A stretch of 64,000 bases of DNA from Paenibacillus sp. TCA20 (GTDB lineage: Bacteria; Bacillota; Bacilli; Paenibacillales; Paenibacillaceae): contig NZ_BBIW01000016.1 in assembly GCF_000732325.1 (NCBI RefSeq), positions 1 through 64,000 of the forward strand, written 5' to 3'. Below, one piece after another: positions 56,442 through 64,000 of the stretch; within the stretch, counting starts at the first letter, position 1, and the number at the start of each line of letters is the position of its first letter. A program made the translations under genes and the position numbers. Below the pieces are notes generated by a model. The model worked only from the letters and a program-made list of their open reading frames with translations. It ran no database searches and was not told the DNA's origin.

Positions 56442-59228
56442 ATGGACCAAGAGAGATATATGATCATCGTAAAAGGTGCTGACAAGACAGAGGATGTATC
56501 CTCATATGAAATGGATCCTCCAATAGTAAGGATTAAATATAAAGATTCTACCAAGATTTATAGTTATTCACTTCATGATATACAGATACTGACGCCGACT
56601 GTTCAAGAAATAACTGAGGATATGGCTGTTTTTCACAATGAGTATCCTTTCTATAATGTAAAAAGGGTGCTGGATTTCGGTCTAAAGATTCGGGTGTGTT
56701 TCAGTAATGGGAGTATTCGTACATACGATAGGGAGCGTATTCAAGTTAGAAATAGTAGTATTCAAAACGCTGAAGGGCGTCAGATTCTGGACTATTGGCG
56801 TGCGATTTCAAAACTTGCGAAGAGTGAGGATGAAGACGAGAAAAAGGAAGATTTTTTGGCAAAGGAATTTGCAAAGTTAAACTATGTAGATCCGGAAAGT
56901 GCTTTGAGCCAATACCTTTTGAAAAAACCTATAAAGCGTGATATTCCGGTTACAAGCGAACTGATTTTTCCTTTCAGGTACAATTTGAGTCAAAGAACTG
57001 CACTTGAACAGGCTTTACAAAGCACCATTAGTATTATCGAGGGACCTCCAGGTACTGGTAAAACCCAGACGATCTTAAACATCCTTGCGAATCTGTCGGT
57101 TATACAGGGGAAGAAGGTAGCGGTTGTTTCCGGTAACAACGCTGCAGTTCTGAATGTACAAGAAAAGATGGAACGGCAAGGTTACCATTTTTTTGTAGCT
57201 AGTTTGGGCAAACAAGAGAATAAGAAAAAGTTTTTTGCCAATCTACCAAATGGGGATGTTTCGGAATGGTCAAGTGAAGTGTCAGAGGAAGAATTAAACG
57301 CCAAACTACAAGATCTGGATCAACGTATTCACCGCTTGATGGAACTGGATCGGGAGAAGGCACAACTTATGCAGAAGTTGTCAGCCTATTTACTTGAACA
57401 GGAGCATTTTGAGCATTATTATGCCAGGCAGGATGTCCAGTCTGTAGAGAAGTGGTCATTTTACCGGCAGACACCAAAGCGGATTTTGGAGTTTATGAAA
57501 GACAGCTTCCTGGCTGTAGAGATGAAAAGGAAATATAAGCTCCTATACCAATTCAAGTTGTTCTTCAGGCATGGTTTTACGGATTTCAAACGTTTGAAGG
57601 AGCAGGGATTGGATGTCATCCTGAATGTTCAGCGTAAATTTTACACGTTAAAAGTCGAAGAGTTATCAGATCGTATACAGGAGCTTGAGAAGGAATTAGA
57701 GTCCCAAGACTATCAAGCCTTAATGGGTCAGCACCAGCAGTTATCCGAAACGCTATTTCGGCACAGATTACATAAGAAATACCAAAACCGTCCGGCTGTG
57801 GACTGCAATGAGAAGACGTACACTCAGAGCAACAAGTTTAAAACGTTTATCGAGCACTATCCGATTGTACTTAGCACGACGCTTTCTTTGCGGAATTGTA
57901 TACCTGAGAATTACTTATTTGACTATTGCATCATTGACGAATCCTCGCAGGTGGATCTGTTGACAGGAGCTCTGGCTTTGTCCTGCTGCAAGCAGGCTAT
58001 TATCGTAGGTGATACCAAGCAATTGCCTCATATCGTTGGGAAGGAGGTTGAACAGAAGATCCAGAGCCAGGCGGTTCCTGGCATGGATGAAGCTTACGGT
58101 TATATCGAGCATAATTTGTTGTCGTCCATGTTGGCCTTATACGGGGACTCCGTTCCAAAAGTAATGTTACGAGAGCATTACCGCTGCCATCCCCAAATTA
58201 TTGAATTCTGCAACACGAAATATTACGATGGCGAATTGATCGCTTTTACCGATCCGGGGATATCCGAATCACCTTTATTGATCTACAAGACGTCACCCGG
58301 TAATCATATGAGGGAATTGACCCATGCACAAAAAGGCAAGTTCAATGTCAGGGAACTTGAAGTCATTGAACAGGAGATTCTGTTGGGGTATCTCGAAACG
58401 GCAGCAGGTCATGAGGATATTGGCTTTGTGACGCCATACCGCAAGCAGGTGGAGAAAGCGACCCAGCTATTTACTGCCGATATAGAGAGTGACACAATAC
58501 ATAAATATCAAGGACGTGAGAAATCCGTCATGATCATGTCTACAGTGCTCGACCAAACGATGGCAGGAGGCATGGGAATGAAATTTGTTAATGATCCTTG
58601 TATGATCAATGTTGCTGTGTCCCGTTCACAGAAGAGGTTTATTCTTGTGACCGATCAGTCGGCATTTCGCAAGTATGGGAATGAAGTAGGGGATCTCATG
58701 CGATATATGGAATATAGCACGCTGGACAACAACGTCGTAGAGAGCGAGATTCATTCTGTATTTGACTTGTTGTACAAGGAATACTCTAATAGTCTCCAAG
58801 AATTTCGAGAGCGTGTTCGTTTCTTCAATAAATCAAGGCATCGGAGCGAGAATATTATGCACGCCCTGCTCGACCAGATGTTAAAGGAACCTATGTTTAA
58901 GGATTTTGAACTCGCGAATCAGATTTTTCTAATGAATTTGTTTACGGACCTGGAACGGTTAAATGAGGAAGAGCGTAGATTCGTGAAACAACGTTCTTCT
59001 GTTGATTTTGTAGTTTATCACAAACTGGACAGATCGCTTGCGCTGGCAATTGAAGTAGATGGATTCGCCTTTCATGAGAACAAGCCTGAGCAACTTAAGC
59101 GAGATAAGAAGAAAGGAGAGATTTTCAGAAAATATGGAATGAAATTAGAAAGATTCCGTACCAACGAGAGTGGGGAAGAACAGAGGGTTAGGGAACTGTT
59201 AAGATCTATGTTGTATAAGGTAGAATGA
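56442..59228 (+). CDS. SF1 (UPF1-like) helicase with C-terminal PD-(D/E)XK-like nuclease domain
   Basis: The 928-residue protein has a small N-terminal region (1-130), then a superfamily 1 helicase: Walker A GPPGTGKT (201-208), Walker B DE (499-500) in CIIDESSQ, motif III VGDTKQLP (522-529), the LREHYRCHP motif and a C-terminal IHKYQGREKSV. A long insert (about 280-450, partly coiled coil) separates Walker A and B. The last 80 residues look like a DUF2726/Vsr-type endonuclease with Asp855, Glu871 and Asp873 (FVVYHKLD...AIEVDG). Such helicase-nuclease fusions occur in defence islands. It starts with ATG behind AAAGAGGTTG. Confidence 0.83.
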   Translation: MDQERYMIIVKGADKTEDVSSYEMDPPIVRIKYKDSTKIYSYSLHDIQILTPTVQEITEDMAVFHNEYPFYNVKRVLDFGLKIRVCFSNGSIRTYDRERIQVRNSSIQNAEGRQILDYWRAISKLAKSEDEDEKKEDFLAKEFAKLNYVDPESALSQYLLKKPIKRDIPVTSELIFPFRYNLSQRTALEQALQSTISIIEGPPGTGKTQTILNILANLSVIQGKKVAVVSGNNAAVLNVQEKMERQGYHFFVASLGKQENKKKFFANLPNGDVSEWSSEVSEEELNAKLQDLDQRIHRLMELDREKAQLMQKLSAYLLEQEHFEHYYARQDVQSVEKWSFYRQTPKRILEFMKDSFLAVEMKRKYKLLYQFKLFFRHGFTDFKRLKEQGLDVILNVQRKFYTLKVEELSDRIQELEKELESQDYQALMGQHQQLSETLFRHRLHKKYQNRPAVDCNEKTYTQSNKFKTFIEHYPIVLSTTLSLRNCIPENYLFDYCIIDESSQVDLLTGALALSCCKQAIIVGDTKQLPHIVGKEVEQKIQSQAVPGMDEAYGYIEHNLLSSMLALYGDSVPKVMLREHYRCHPQIIEFCNTKYYDGELIAFTDPGISESPLLIYKTSPGNHMRELTHAQKGKFNVRELEVIEQEILLGYLETAAGHEDIGFVTPYRKQVEKATQLFTADIESDTIHKYQGREKSVMIMSTVLDQTMAGGMGMKFVNDPCMINVAVSRSQKRFILVTDQSAFRKYGNEVGDLMRYMEYSTLDNNVVESEIHSVFDLLYKEYSNSLQEFRERVRFFNKSRHRSENIMHALLDQMLKEPMFKDFELANQIFLMNLFTDLERLNEEERRFVKQRSSVDFVVYHKLDRSLALAIEVDGFAFHENKPEQLKRDKKKGEIFRKYGMKLERFRTNESGEEQRVRELLRSMLYKVE

Positions 59229-59324
59229 TCGAGATAATAATTCGGATCCGTATATTCGGTTTATCTAAAACTATACTCCAGCTACCATACTGTTCCTGTT
59301 AACGGTTCTGGTAAGACTTACAAA

Positions 59325-59390
59325 ATAGGATTCGACTCTCCTTCATACATAAAAAATCCACAACCCAATGAGGTTGTGGATTTTTTGCTT
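59325..59390 (+). repeat. Degenerate copy of the ssrA 3' end (candidate attR)
   Basis: TTCGACTC (59331-59338) repeats the tmRNA T-loop segment at 50229-50236. It is followed, as after ssrA, by CT, then CATA, then AATCCACAACC and the GGTTGTGGATTTTTTGCT hairpin arm. Downstream of the hairpin the two copies diverge. This arrangement is what integration at the 3' end of ssrA leaves behind. Confidence 0.6.
59351..59387. terminator. Bidirectional terminator at the island right edge
   Basis: A perfect 15-bp stem (59351-59365 with 59372-59386) has A6 on the left and T6 on the right, so it can stop the helicase transcript and the converging tetR transcript. It is nearly the same hairpin as the ssrA terminator. 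Confidence 0.88.
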
Positions 59391-59415
59391 CCTATTGCTT
59401 TACAGCTCATTCAAC

Positions 59416-60000
59416 TTAACTCCTAAAACCATTCAGCATATGGGAGATAATGATTTTGGTATCCGCCAATGCTTGTTCATAATTGGGCATTTGTGCAATC
59501 CAGAGTGCGGATTCATTCAAGGCTCCAGATAGACAATGCGTCAAGGCTTCGATCGACCCTTGTTTAAGGCAGCCTTGCTCATCCATAACTTGCAGTTGTC
59601 CCCGGAGTAGGCGCATGGAGTTATGTTCGTCCATACTCCGCCAAGTCTCCCATCCCAATACAGCGGGTCCATCCACGAGCATAATGCGCATGTTCTGAGG
59701 CTCAACTGCGGCATCTACGAAGGCAATGCATCCAAGGAGCAGCTGCTCCCATACATCTTCACTTTTTGCTGCTTCAGCCTCAATTCGTTTGGCAACATCC
59801 TTTTGAACTGACTCTAGTACAACATGAAAAAGACCTTTTTTATTCTTAAAATGATGATAGAGTGCCCCTCGCGTTAGCCCTGACTCCTTGGCAATATCCT
59901 CTAGAGCAGAATCCGCATACCCATGTTCGGTAAAATAACCTCTGGCAACCTCTATTAAACTGTTGATGGTTTCATTCGTTTCTTCTTTGTTTCTTCTCAT
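59416..60000 (-). CDS. TetR-family repressor
   Basis: This 194-residue protein has an N-terminal helix-turn-helix (ALEDIAKESGLTRGALYHHFKNK, about 31-53) and a divergent helical ligand domain. The start ATG at 60000 is preceded by AGAGGAGA on the minus strand; a longer frame to 60057 has no site. It is downstream of the VOC gene on the same strand, and the operator at 60672 in front of that gene is the likely binding site (autoregulated operon). The ligand is unknown. Confidence 0.9.
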   Translation of the reverse strand: MRRNKEETNETINSLIEVARGYFTEHGYADSALEDIAKESGLTRGALYHHFKNKKGLFHVVLESVQKDVAKRIEAEAAKSEDVWEQLLLGCIAFVDAAVEPQNMRIMLVDGPAVLGWETWRSMDEHNSMRLLRGQLQVMDEQGCLKQGSIEALTHCLSGALNESALWIAQMPNYEQALADTKIIISHMLNGFRS

Positions 60001-60178
60001 AAACTGTCTATCTCCTCTAAGAGTGCTATAACCCATACTGTTCAACGAAACAGGCAACAGGTATTAGATGATATCCATTGTTGAACATTCCGTCTTCGGT
60101 TTCATTCTCCGTAATAGAAGTTTCGGAGACGAATTGCCAACTCTCCAGTAAAATAATGCTTTAATTGTATCGTAGTAC

Positions 60179-60631
60179 TTATTCCATTTCACCATTGTTA
60201 TTACTCAACCAAATCTGATCTGTATATTTAGCACTCTCTGTTTCAGATGGAGGGATTATTTGTATGATGTCAATTAATACACCATTAGGGTCGCTGGTTA
60301 TGAAATGTCGCTGTCCAAATTCTTCATTACGAATATCGAGCTGCAGGGGCAGTTTTTCATCCATAATAAGTCTCTTATACTCTGAATCCACATCATCTAC
60401 TTCAATATTTAGAATCAAACCTTGGACGCTCTTTTGGTAAACAGAGGGGATGGTAGGGTGTGATGCGTCCAAGAGAGCTAATTCATAAGGGACTTTACCA
60501 TTAGTCAATTTAAGGCTCACGTACCAGTCGGCTTCATATACCTTTTCAAATTGAAAATAGGTTGAGTAAAATGCTGAACTCAAGGCAACCTTCTCCGTCA
60601 ATATAACAGGGTAGAAACTTGTAGTAATCAT
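60179..60631 (-). CDS. VOC (glyoxalase/bleomycin-resistance-like) protein
   Basis: This 150-residue vicinal-oxygen-chelate fold protein has two beta-alpha-beta-beta-beta units ([35 protein letters not shown], and the second around [18 protein letters not shown] and [17 protein letters not shown]). Family members are dioxygenases, isomerases, or proteins that bind antibiotics; which one cannot be read from the sequence. AAAGGGG precedes the ATG at 60631. It is transcribed from the TetR-controlled promoter at 60666-60695, with the tetR gene 178 nt downstream. Confidence 0.85.
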   Translation of the reverse strand: MITTSFYPVILTEKVALSSAFYSTYFQFEKVYEADWYVSLKLTNGKVPYELALLDASHPTIPSVYQKSVQGLILNIEVDDVDSEYKRLIMDEKLPLQLDIRNEEFGQRHFITSDPNGVLIDIIQIIPPSETESAKYTDQIWLSNNNGEME

Positions 60632-60665
60632 TGGTAAACATCCCCTTTATCCTTAATATGGAAAC

Positions 60666-60695
60666 ACTATAACATACATTCAGTATGTATGTAAA
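60666..60695 (-). promoter_or_regulatory. Promoter of the VOC-tetR unit
   Basis: On the minus strand TTTACA (60690-60695), an 18-nt spacer and TATAGT (60666-60671) form a good promoter about 35 nt before the VOC start codon. Confidence 0.65.
60672..60692. promoter_or_regulatory. Putative TetR operator
   Basis: ACATACAT-N5-ATGTATGT is a perfect 8-bp inverted repeat. It fills the promoter spacer and strongly resembles operators of AcrR/TetR-type repressors (ACATACATT...AATGTATGT). Confidence 0.75.
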
Positions 60696-60973
60696 TGAGG
60701 TTTATTATACTGAACTTTCACAGAATGGAATCGGTAAACCATATTCCGTCCACACTCATGTATTCGAGTATCGTGTTTGACGGTAATAAGGAAATACGCA
60801 CATAGATCTAAAAAACTTCGAATGTTCCAACGCCACTCCCATACGCTGCTTATCGTTGGACAATACTCTTTTTTGGCGTTTAGAAAGAGGTCTAATACTA
60901 CATTCTGGAAGTGATCAATGCTACTGGTTAGATAGGCACTACATAGTTAGCGCGGCAGTGTGGAATCCTGTTG
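60696..60973. other. Intergenic region without recognised genes
   Basis: About 280 nt between the VOC promoter and the toxin-antitoxin promoter. I find no plausible gene, RNA or strong hairpin. A short CGCCA/TGGCG inverted pair near 60830-60880 is probably chance. Confidence 0.5.
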
Positions 60974-60982
60974 TGATATAAT
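60974..60982 (+). promoter_or_regulatory. Extended -10 promoter of the toxin-antitoxin pair
   Basis: TGA-TATAAT (60974-60982) is an extended -10 element, 32 nt before the start codon. No good -35 hexamer is seen, which is normal for this promoter type. Confidence 0.5.
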
Positions 60983-61013
60983 AGTTCAATAATTCGTAAA
61001 GGAGGTTCTTGTC

Positions 61014-61211
61014 ATGGCAGTGAATCGCGAACAACTTCAAGGTATTCTCAAAAAAGCCAATCAGCGTGCTCGTGAGCAAGCCAAGCAATCCGGAGCTTCC
61101 CTTTATTATATTAAAGACAACAAACGAATCCGCGAAGATGCGGAAGGAAATAAATATGAAATCTATTTCGATGTCCATGGGGATCGGATGGAGCAAGCAT
61201 ATGATGAATAA
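61014..61211 (+). CDS. Small protein upstream of the zeta-toxin gene (candidate antitoxin)
   Basis: This 65-residue hydrophilic protein has a basic helical N-terminal half (REQLQGILKKANQRAREQAK, residues 5-24) followed by SGASLYYIKDNKRIRED and an acidic C terminus. I do not recognise the family; it is shorter than classical epsilon antitoxins (about 90 residues). AAAGGAGG is 8 nt upstream. Its end overlaps the start of the zeta-like gene by 11 nt, so the two are translated together, as expected for antitoxin-toxin pairs. The antitoxin role is inferred from position. Confidence 0.72.
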   Translation: MAVNREQLQGILKKANQRAREQAKQSGASLYYIKDNKRIREDAEGNKYEIYFDVHGDRMEQAYDE

Positions 61212-61773
61212 TAGTAAGCCAGTAATGACAGTGTTTGCTGGTACTAATGGAGCTGGGAAAAGTACACTTAGTTGGCAAATGAGAGAGTGGATTGGGGAGG
61301 TTGTTGATCCTGACCAAAACGCGATGCGACTGAACCCTGAAGATCCCCGTAGTGCGGATATGTCGGCGGGTAAGGAAGCGATCAAAAAAATCCAGACTCT
61401 CATTCAAAACAATGACCATTTTGCAGTAGAAACCACATTGTCCGGAACATTTTATTTGAGACATATGCGGCTCGCTAAACAAAAGGGTTATGAGATTACG
61501 ATGTACTATATCGGTCTCCAGGATGTACAGATGCATATTGACCGCGTAGCTTCACGCGTAGAGCAAGGAGGTCATTGGATTTCCGAAAAAGATATCCGAT
61601 GGCGCTATGGACAATCTTTGCAGAATTTACAGCCTGCTATTGAGATTGCAGATCAAGTTATATTAATAGATAATACATACGAACCCATAATTGTTGCAGA
61701 TATTCAACAAAATCAATTAATTTATAAGATAGACCATGTGCCGGAATGGTACAAAAGTGTAAATGATCTATAA
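61201..61773 (+). CDS. Zeta-toxin-family kinase
   Basis: The 190-residue P-loop protein has Walker A GTNGAGKS (14-21), the VDPDQNA segment at the place of the zeta catalytic Asp, and the family pattern GKEAIKKIQTLIQNNDHFAVETTLSG followed by RVASRVEQGGHWISEKDIRWRY. Zeta toxins phosphorylate UDP-N-acetylglucosamine and block cell wall synthesis; chromosomal relatives are sometimes only UDP-GlcNAc kinases. ATG 61201 (or 61204) overlaps the end of the small upstream gene. The usual inverted hairpin terminator follows at 61822. Confidence 0.83.
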   Translation: MMNNSKPVMTVFAGTNGAGKSTLSWQMREWIGEVVDPDQNAMRLNPEDPRSADMSAGKEAIKKIQTLIQNNDHFAVETTLSGTFYLRHMRLAKQKGYEITMYYIGLQDVQMHIDRVASRVEQGGHWISEKDIRWRYGQSLQNLQPAIEIADQVILIDNTYEPIIVADIQQNQLIYKIDHVPEWYKSVNDL

Positions 61774-61821
61774 AATAGAGTAAGAGCAAGTACAGTATCA
61801 CTAAACAACACACCTCAATAC

Positions 61822-61858
61822 AAAAAAAGACCCAGCGAATAATGGGTCCGTTTTTTTA
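61822..61858. terminator. Bidirectional terminator
   Basis: GACCCA/TGGGTC arms (61829-61834, 61843-61848) are flanked by A7 on the left and T7 on the right. They serve both the zeta-like gene and the converging repeat-protein gene. Confidence 0.82.
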
Positions 61859-61897
61859 CTCGGAAGATTCACAGGCCAACTCTGTCCATTCAACAAA

Positions 61898-62590
61898 TCA
61901 AAAAGTAATCGTGGCTCTCCAAGATCCGCCGCCTTGCGTACATGTATAGGTTCCTGTAACGGTTCTGCCGTCTGCAGCAAGAGTGCCGGTGTAGGTACAG
62001 TTATTGCCATCGCTGCTGTTTCTTCGTAACACCTGCACGTTGTTGCCGGATATATTGATCGTCAGTACAGCTGTAATATCCTGCGCACCTTGCATCGTCC
62101 ACCTTGCATCGAAAATATTGCTGTTTCCTCGGCGCGTCCATACTCCGCTCCAGCCGCCTTCTTGTTCGTACCAAACTCGTCCTAGACGGGATCTTTCACG
62201 CCTTATAATCGTGGCGGTCCAAGTACCTCCTCCTTGATTGCATCTAAACGTTCCAGCAACCCTGCGTCCATCTGAAGAGAGGGTGCCTGTGTAGTCGCAG
62301 TTGTTACCGTCGCTGCTGTTTCGACGCTGAACAAACACAAAATTACCGAAGATATAGATTGTCAAAACCGCTGTGATTGGTGTCTCATTCGTACCAGGCA
62401 TCGTCCACCTTGCATCAAAGATGTTGCTGTTTCCCCTCCGGCGCCATACTCCGCTCCATGATCCCTCTTGCTCGTGCCATTCGACTCCCAGGTCCTGCTG
62501 CCCAAATGGGAAGTTGAAGGTGCCGGATGGAAGTAACTGACGGTACTCATTCGGGCTGTAGCCAGAAGGTAAACAATGATAAGGGTACAT
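61898..62590 (-). CDS. Protein with two internal tandem repeats, unknown function
   Basis: The 230 residues consist of a 35-residue head and two copies of an about 93-residue unit (36-129 and 138-230). Each reads WxEQEGxWSGVWxRRGNSNIFDARWTM, TAVLTI, RRNSSDGNNCxYTGTL, DGRxVxGTxxCxQGGG and WxATI. Each unit has two cysteines that could pair and many aromatic and polar positions, suggesting a small beta-sandwich or barrel. There is no signal peptide. I do not recognise the family with certainty. AGGAGAAG precedes the ATG. It converges with the zeta-like gene and has no functional partner nearby. Confidence 0.8.
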   Translation of the reverse strand: MYPYHCLPSGYSPNEYRQLLPSGTFNFPFGQQDLGVEWHEQEGSWSGVWRRRGNSNIFDARWTMPGTNETPITAVLTIYIFGNFVFVQRRNSSDGNNCDYTGTLSSDGRRVAGTFRCNQGGGTWTATIIRRERSRLGRVWYEQEGGWSGVWTRRGNSNIFDARWTMQGAQDITAVLTINISGNNVQVLRRNSSDGNNCTYTGTLAADGRTVTGTYTCTQGGGSWRATITF

Positions 62591-62879
62591 TAAGGATCTT
62601 CTCCTTTGTTTGATCTGATTTTTAATATGCTATGTTGGGGGAGTGCCCATTGTACCTATGGTCGCCTATTTTGGGCTTATTGCAGAGGATCATATTTTGC
62701 TGAAAGAGAGATGGTAAAGAGGACTTGCTGTTTGCTTGCCTTCAATCTTTGAAGGACCCTAAAATCCAGTAACCCTCACCTGAAATGTAGCGGATATCTT
62801 AATCGCCTGGTTCTTTTCTATAATACTCATAAAGGGATGTCTATATGGTCAATCGTCAGCTTGGAAGGGGGATATGCAC
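62591..62879. other. Divergent intergenic region
   Basis: About 290 nt between the repeat-protein gene and the lysR gene. A CTTCAA/TTGAAG palindrome (62741-62756) could be part of a LysR-type site. No convincing promoter hexamers or RNA structure were found. Confidence 0.4.
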
Positions 62880-63779
62880 ATGGAATTGCGCCAGCTTGAA
62901 TACTTTATTCAGATTTGCAAATCGGGGAGCTTCACCAAGGCCAAAGAAGAATTGGGAGTGACCCAGCCTACACTGAGTCAGCAAATTCGGGTATTGGAAG
63001 ATGAGTATAACATTCCATTGTTCGATCGGGTAAACAGGGGGGTAGAAATAACGGAAGCAGGAAAGATCCTCTTGAATAAGGGCAACGCGATTATGGAGCT
63101 TCTGGAAGAGGCACGTAATGAAATACATGAAAGGCGACATAAATCGGTAGAAACCATCTCAATTGCTTGCTGTCCTGCTGAGCTGGAATACCTTGCTCCT
63201 TACTTTATGAGATTTCACCAGAACCACCCTCATATTCTATTGAGAATCGTCGATACCGAGGATGTGGAGAATAGAGTGCTGGACCAGCGCGTAGAGATTG
63301 GAATCACTGCACATACAATCGCGAATACTTCTGTCACCACGACTCATTTGTATAGACAGGAGCTGGCTATGCTGATCCACTCAGCGCATCCTTTGGCGGA
63401 CAAATCCTCGATCCCTTTCCGAGCTGTGAAGCAAATCAACTCTATGATGTTCCTAGAACAAAACAAATCCTTAATTGATATGTGCTGCTTCTCTTATGGG
63501 TTCACACTTAACTCCATCATGCATACCTCCTCCACCTCCGTATTAATCCATTGGGTCCGGCATGGACTGGGAGCATCTCTAATCCCAACGTCGGTACTTG
63601 ACAGCTTAAGGGACGATTCTCTGCGTATTGTAAAGTTAGAAGGCCGTGTTCCTAGCTGGGACATCTCCCTCGCATATCTAAAATCTGTAAAGATGAGGCC
63701 GTCTGTACACCTATTTATTCAAGAGATTCATTCCTATGTAAGAGAGAATGAGGTGAAGCTATCTTGTTCCGGCAATTAG
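62880..63779 (+). CDS. LysR-family transcriptional regulator (first)
   Basis: This 299-residue protein has an N-terminal LysR helix-turn-helix (SFTKAKEELGVTQPTLSQQIRVLE, about 17-40) and a C-terminal periplasmic-binding-like effector domain (about 90-290). ATG 62880 is 8 nt after GGAAGGGG; ATG 62874 is too close to it. The target is unknown; LysR genes usually regulate a divergent neighbour, here the repeat protein, but spacing and lack of metabolic genes give no support. It overlaps the next LysR gene by 16 nt. Confidence 0.9.
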   Translation: MELRQLEYFIQICKSGSFTKAKEELGVTQPTLSQQIRVLEDEYNIPLFDRVNRGVEITEAGKILLNKGNAIMELLEEARNEIHERRHKSVETISIACCPAELEYLAPYFMRFHQNHPHILLRIVDTEDVENRVLDQRVEIGITAHTIANTSVTTTHLYRQELAMLIHSAHPLADKSSIPFRAVKQINSMMFLEQNKSLIDMCCFSYGFTLNSIMHTSSTSVLIHWVRHGLGASLIPTSVLDSLRDDSLRIVKLEGRVPSWDISLAYLKSVKMRPSVHLFIQEIHSYVRENEVKLSCSGN

Positions 63780-64000
63780 AGTGCTTCATACAAATATGCA
63801 TAGCAGGCAGCTTTACTAAGGCTGCAGAGGTTCTAATGATCTCTCAGCCGACCTTAAGTCAACAGATCCGCTTCCTGGAGGCAGAGGTAGGAACCCCCTT
63901 GTTTGAGAGATTTGGCAGAGGGATCAAGATTACAGCTGACGGAGAAATTCTGTACGTAAAAGCCCTTTCCGTGATGAGGCTCCTTGACGAAGCGAAGAAA
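63764..64000 (+). CDS. LysR-family transcriptional regulator (second, cut by window end)
   Basis: The first 79 residues are visible. Translation from TTG 63764 gives FRQLECFIQICIAGSFTKAA and the helix-turn-helix SQPTLSQQIRFLE, clearly LysR type and similar to the preceding protein over this part. GAGGTGAAG lies about 7 nt upstream. The start overlaps the end of the first lysR gene by 16 nt, suggesting translational coupling and origin by tandem duplication. Confidence 0.82.
   Translation, partial: MFRQLECFIQICIAGSFTKAAEVLMISQPTLSQQIRFLEAEVGTPLFERFGRGIKITADGEILYVKALSVMRLLDEAKK

Noticed and set aside
50249-59415. CRISPR array or integrase in the island
   Set aside because: No regularly spaced repeats and no tyrosine or serine recombinase motifs were found in any frame.

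Overview
The window looks like a core chromosomal segment of a Paenibacillus-type Firmicute. The gene order follows the Bacillus/Paenibacillus blocks hprK-lgt-ppaX, hisZGDBHAFI, trxB-rapZ-glmR-whiA-crh, clpP, cggR-gapA-pgk-tpiA-gpmI-eno, secG-rnr and smpB-ssrA. Other supporting signs are strong AGGAGG ribosome binding sites, frequent GTG/TTG starts, a CggR operator, a CtsR box, and a tmRNA whose encoded peptide is GKQQNNYAFAA. The species assignment is an inference from gene order and protein sequence; no database was searched.

Layout. 1-1040: flank of an rRNA operon and eight tRNA genes (Ser, Met, Val, Thr, Asp, Phe, Tyr, Lys). 1237-7153: a PucR/CdaR-type regulator, an MsmX/UgpC-type ABC ATPase and hprK-lgt-ppaX-acyltransferase. 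7211-16313: a complete histidine operon hisZ-G-D-B-H-A-F-IE-J followed by a PRPP synthase gene, so precursor supply and pathway lie together. 16440-24928: TPR protein, trxB, glcK, rapZ, glmR, whiA, an HPr-like protein and a secreted SIMPL protein. HPr kinase, PpaX, the HPr-like protein, GlmR and glucokinase make the first third of the window rich in carbon-flux control. 25006-25884 (minus strand): clpP under a CtsR-type operator, and tRNA-Arg. 26104-33548: cggR and five glycolytic genes. 33628-36984: yjfB-like, secG, rnr.

The usual rnr-smpB adjacency is broken at 37-49 kb by an inferred carbohydrate island. It holds a YesMN-type two-component system, a binding-protein-dependent sugar importer without its own ATPase, a TIM-barrel isomerase, two Gfo/Idh/MocA dehydrogenases, NagB and a NagA-like deacetylase. 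The MsmX-type ATPase at 2493-3617 is the obvious candidate to energise the importer. smpB and ssrA follow.

Immediately after ssrA lies an A+T-rich segment (about 50.25-59.39 kb) bounded on the far side by a degenerate second copy of the ssrA 3' end and its terminator hairpin. It resembles a genomic island that used the tmRNA gene as target, although no integrase remains. Its genes look like defence functions: a DUF3800 protein, a half-size HsdS-like specificity subunit and an HsdM methyltransferase with no HsdR; an IS3-family relic; a coiled-coil Mrr-like nuclease; and an SF1 helicase fused to a PD-(D/E)XK-like nuclease. This is the most likely place for a little-described system.

The last 4.6 kb is accessory: a VOC protein and TetR regulator under a palindromic operator, a zeta-toxin-like kinase overlapping a 65-residue partner, a protein made of two internal repeats, and two overlapping LysR-type genes, the second cut by the window edge.
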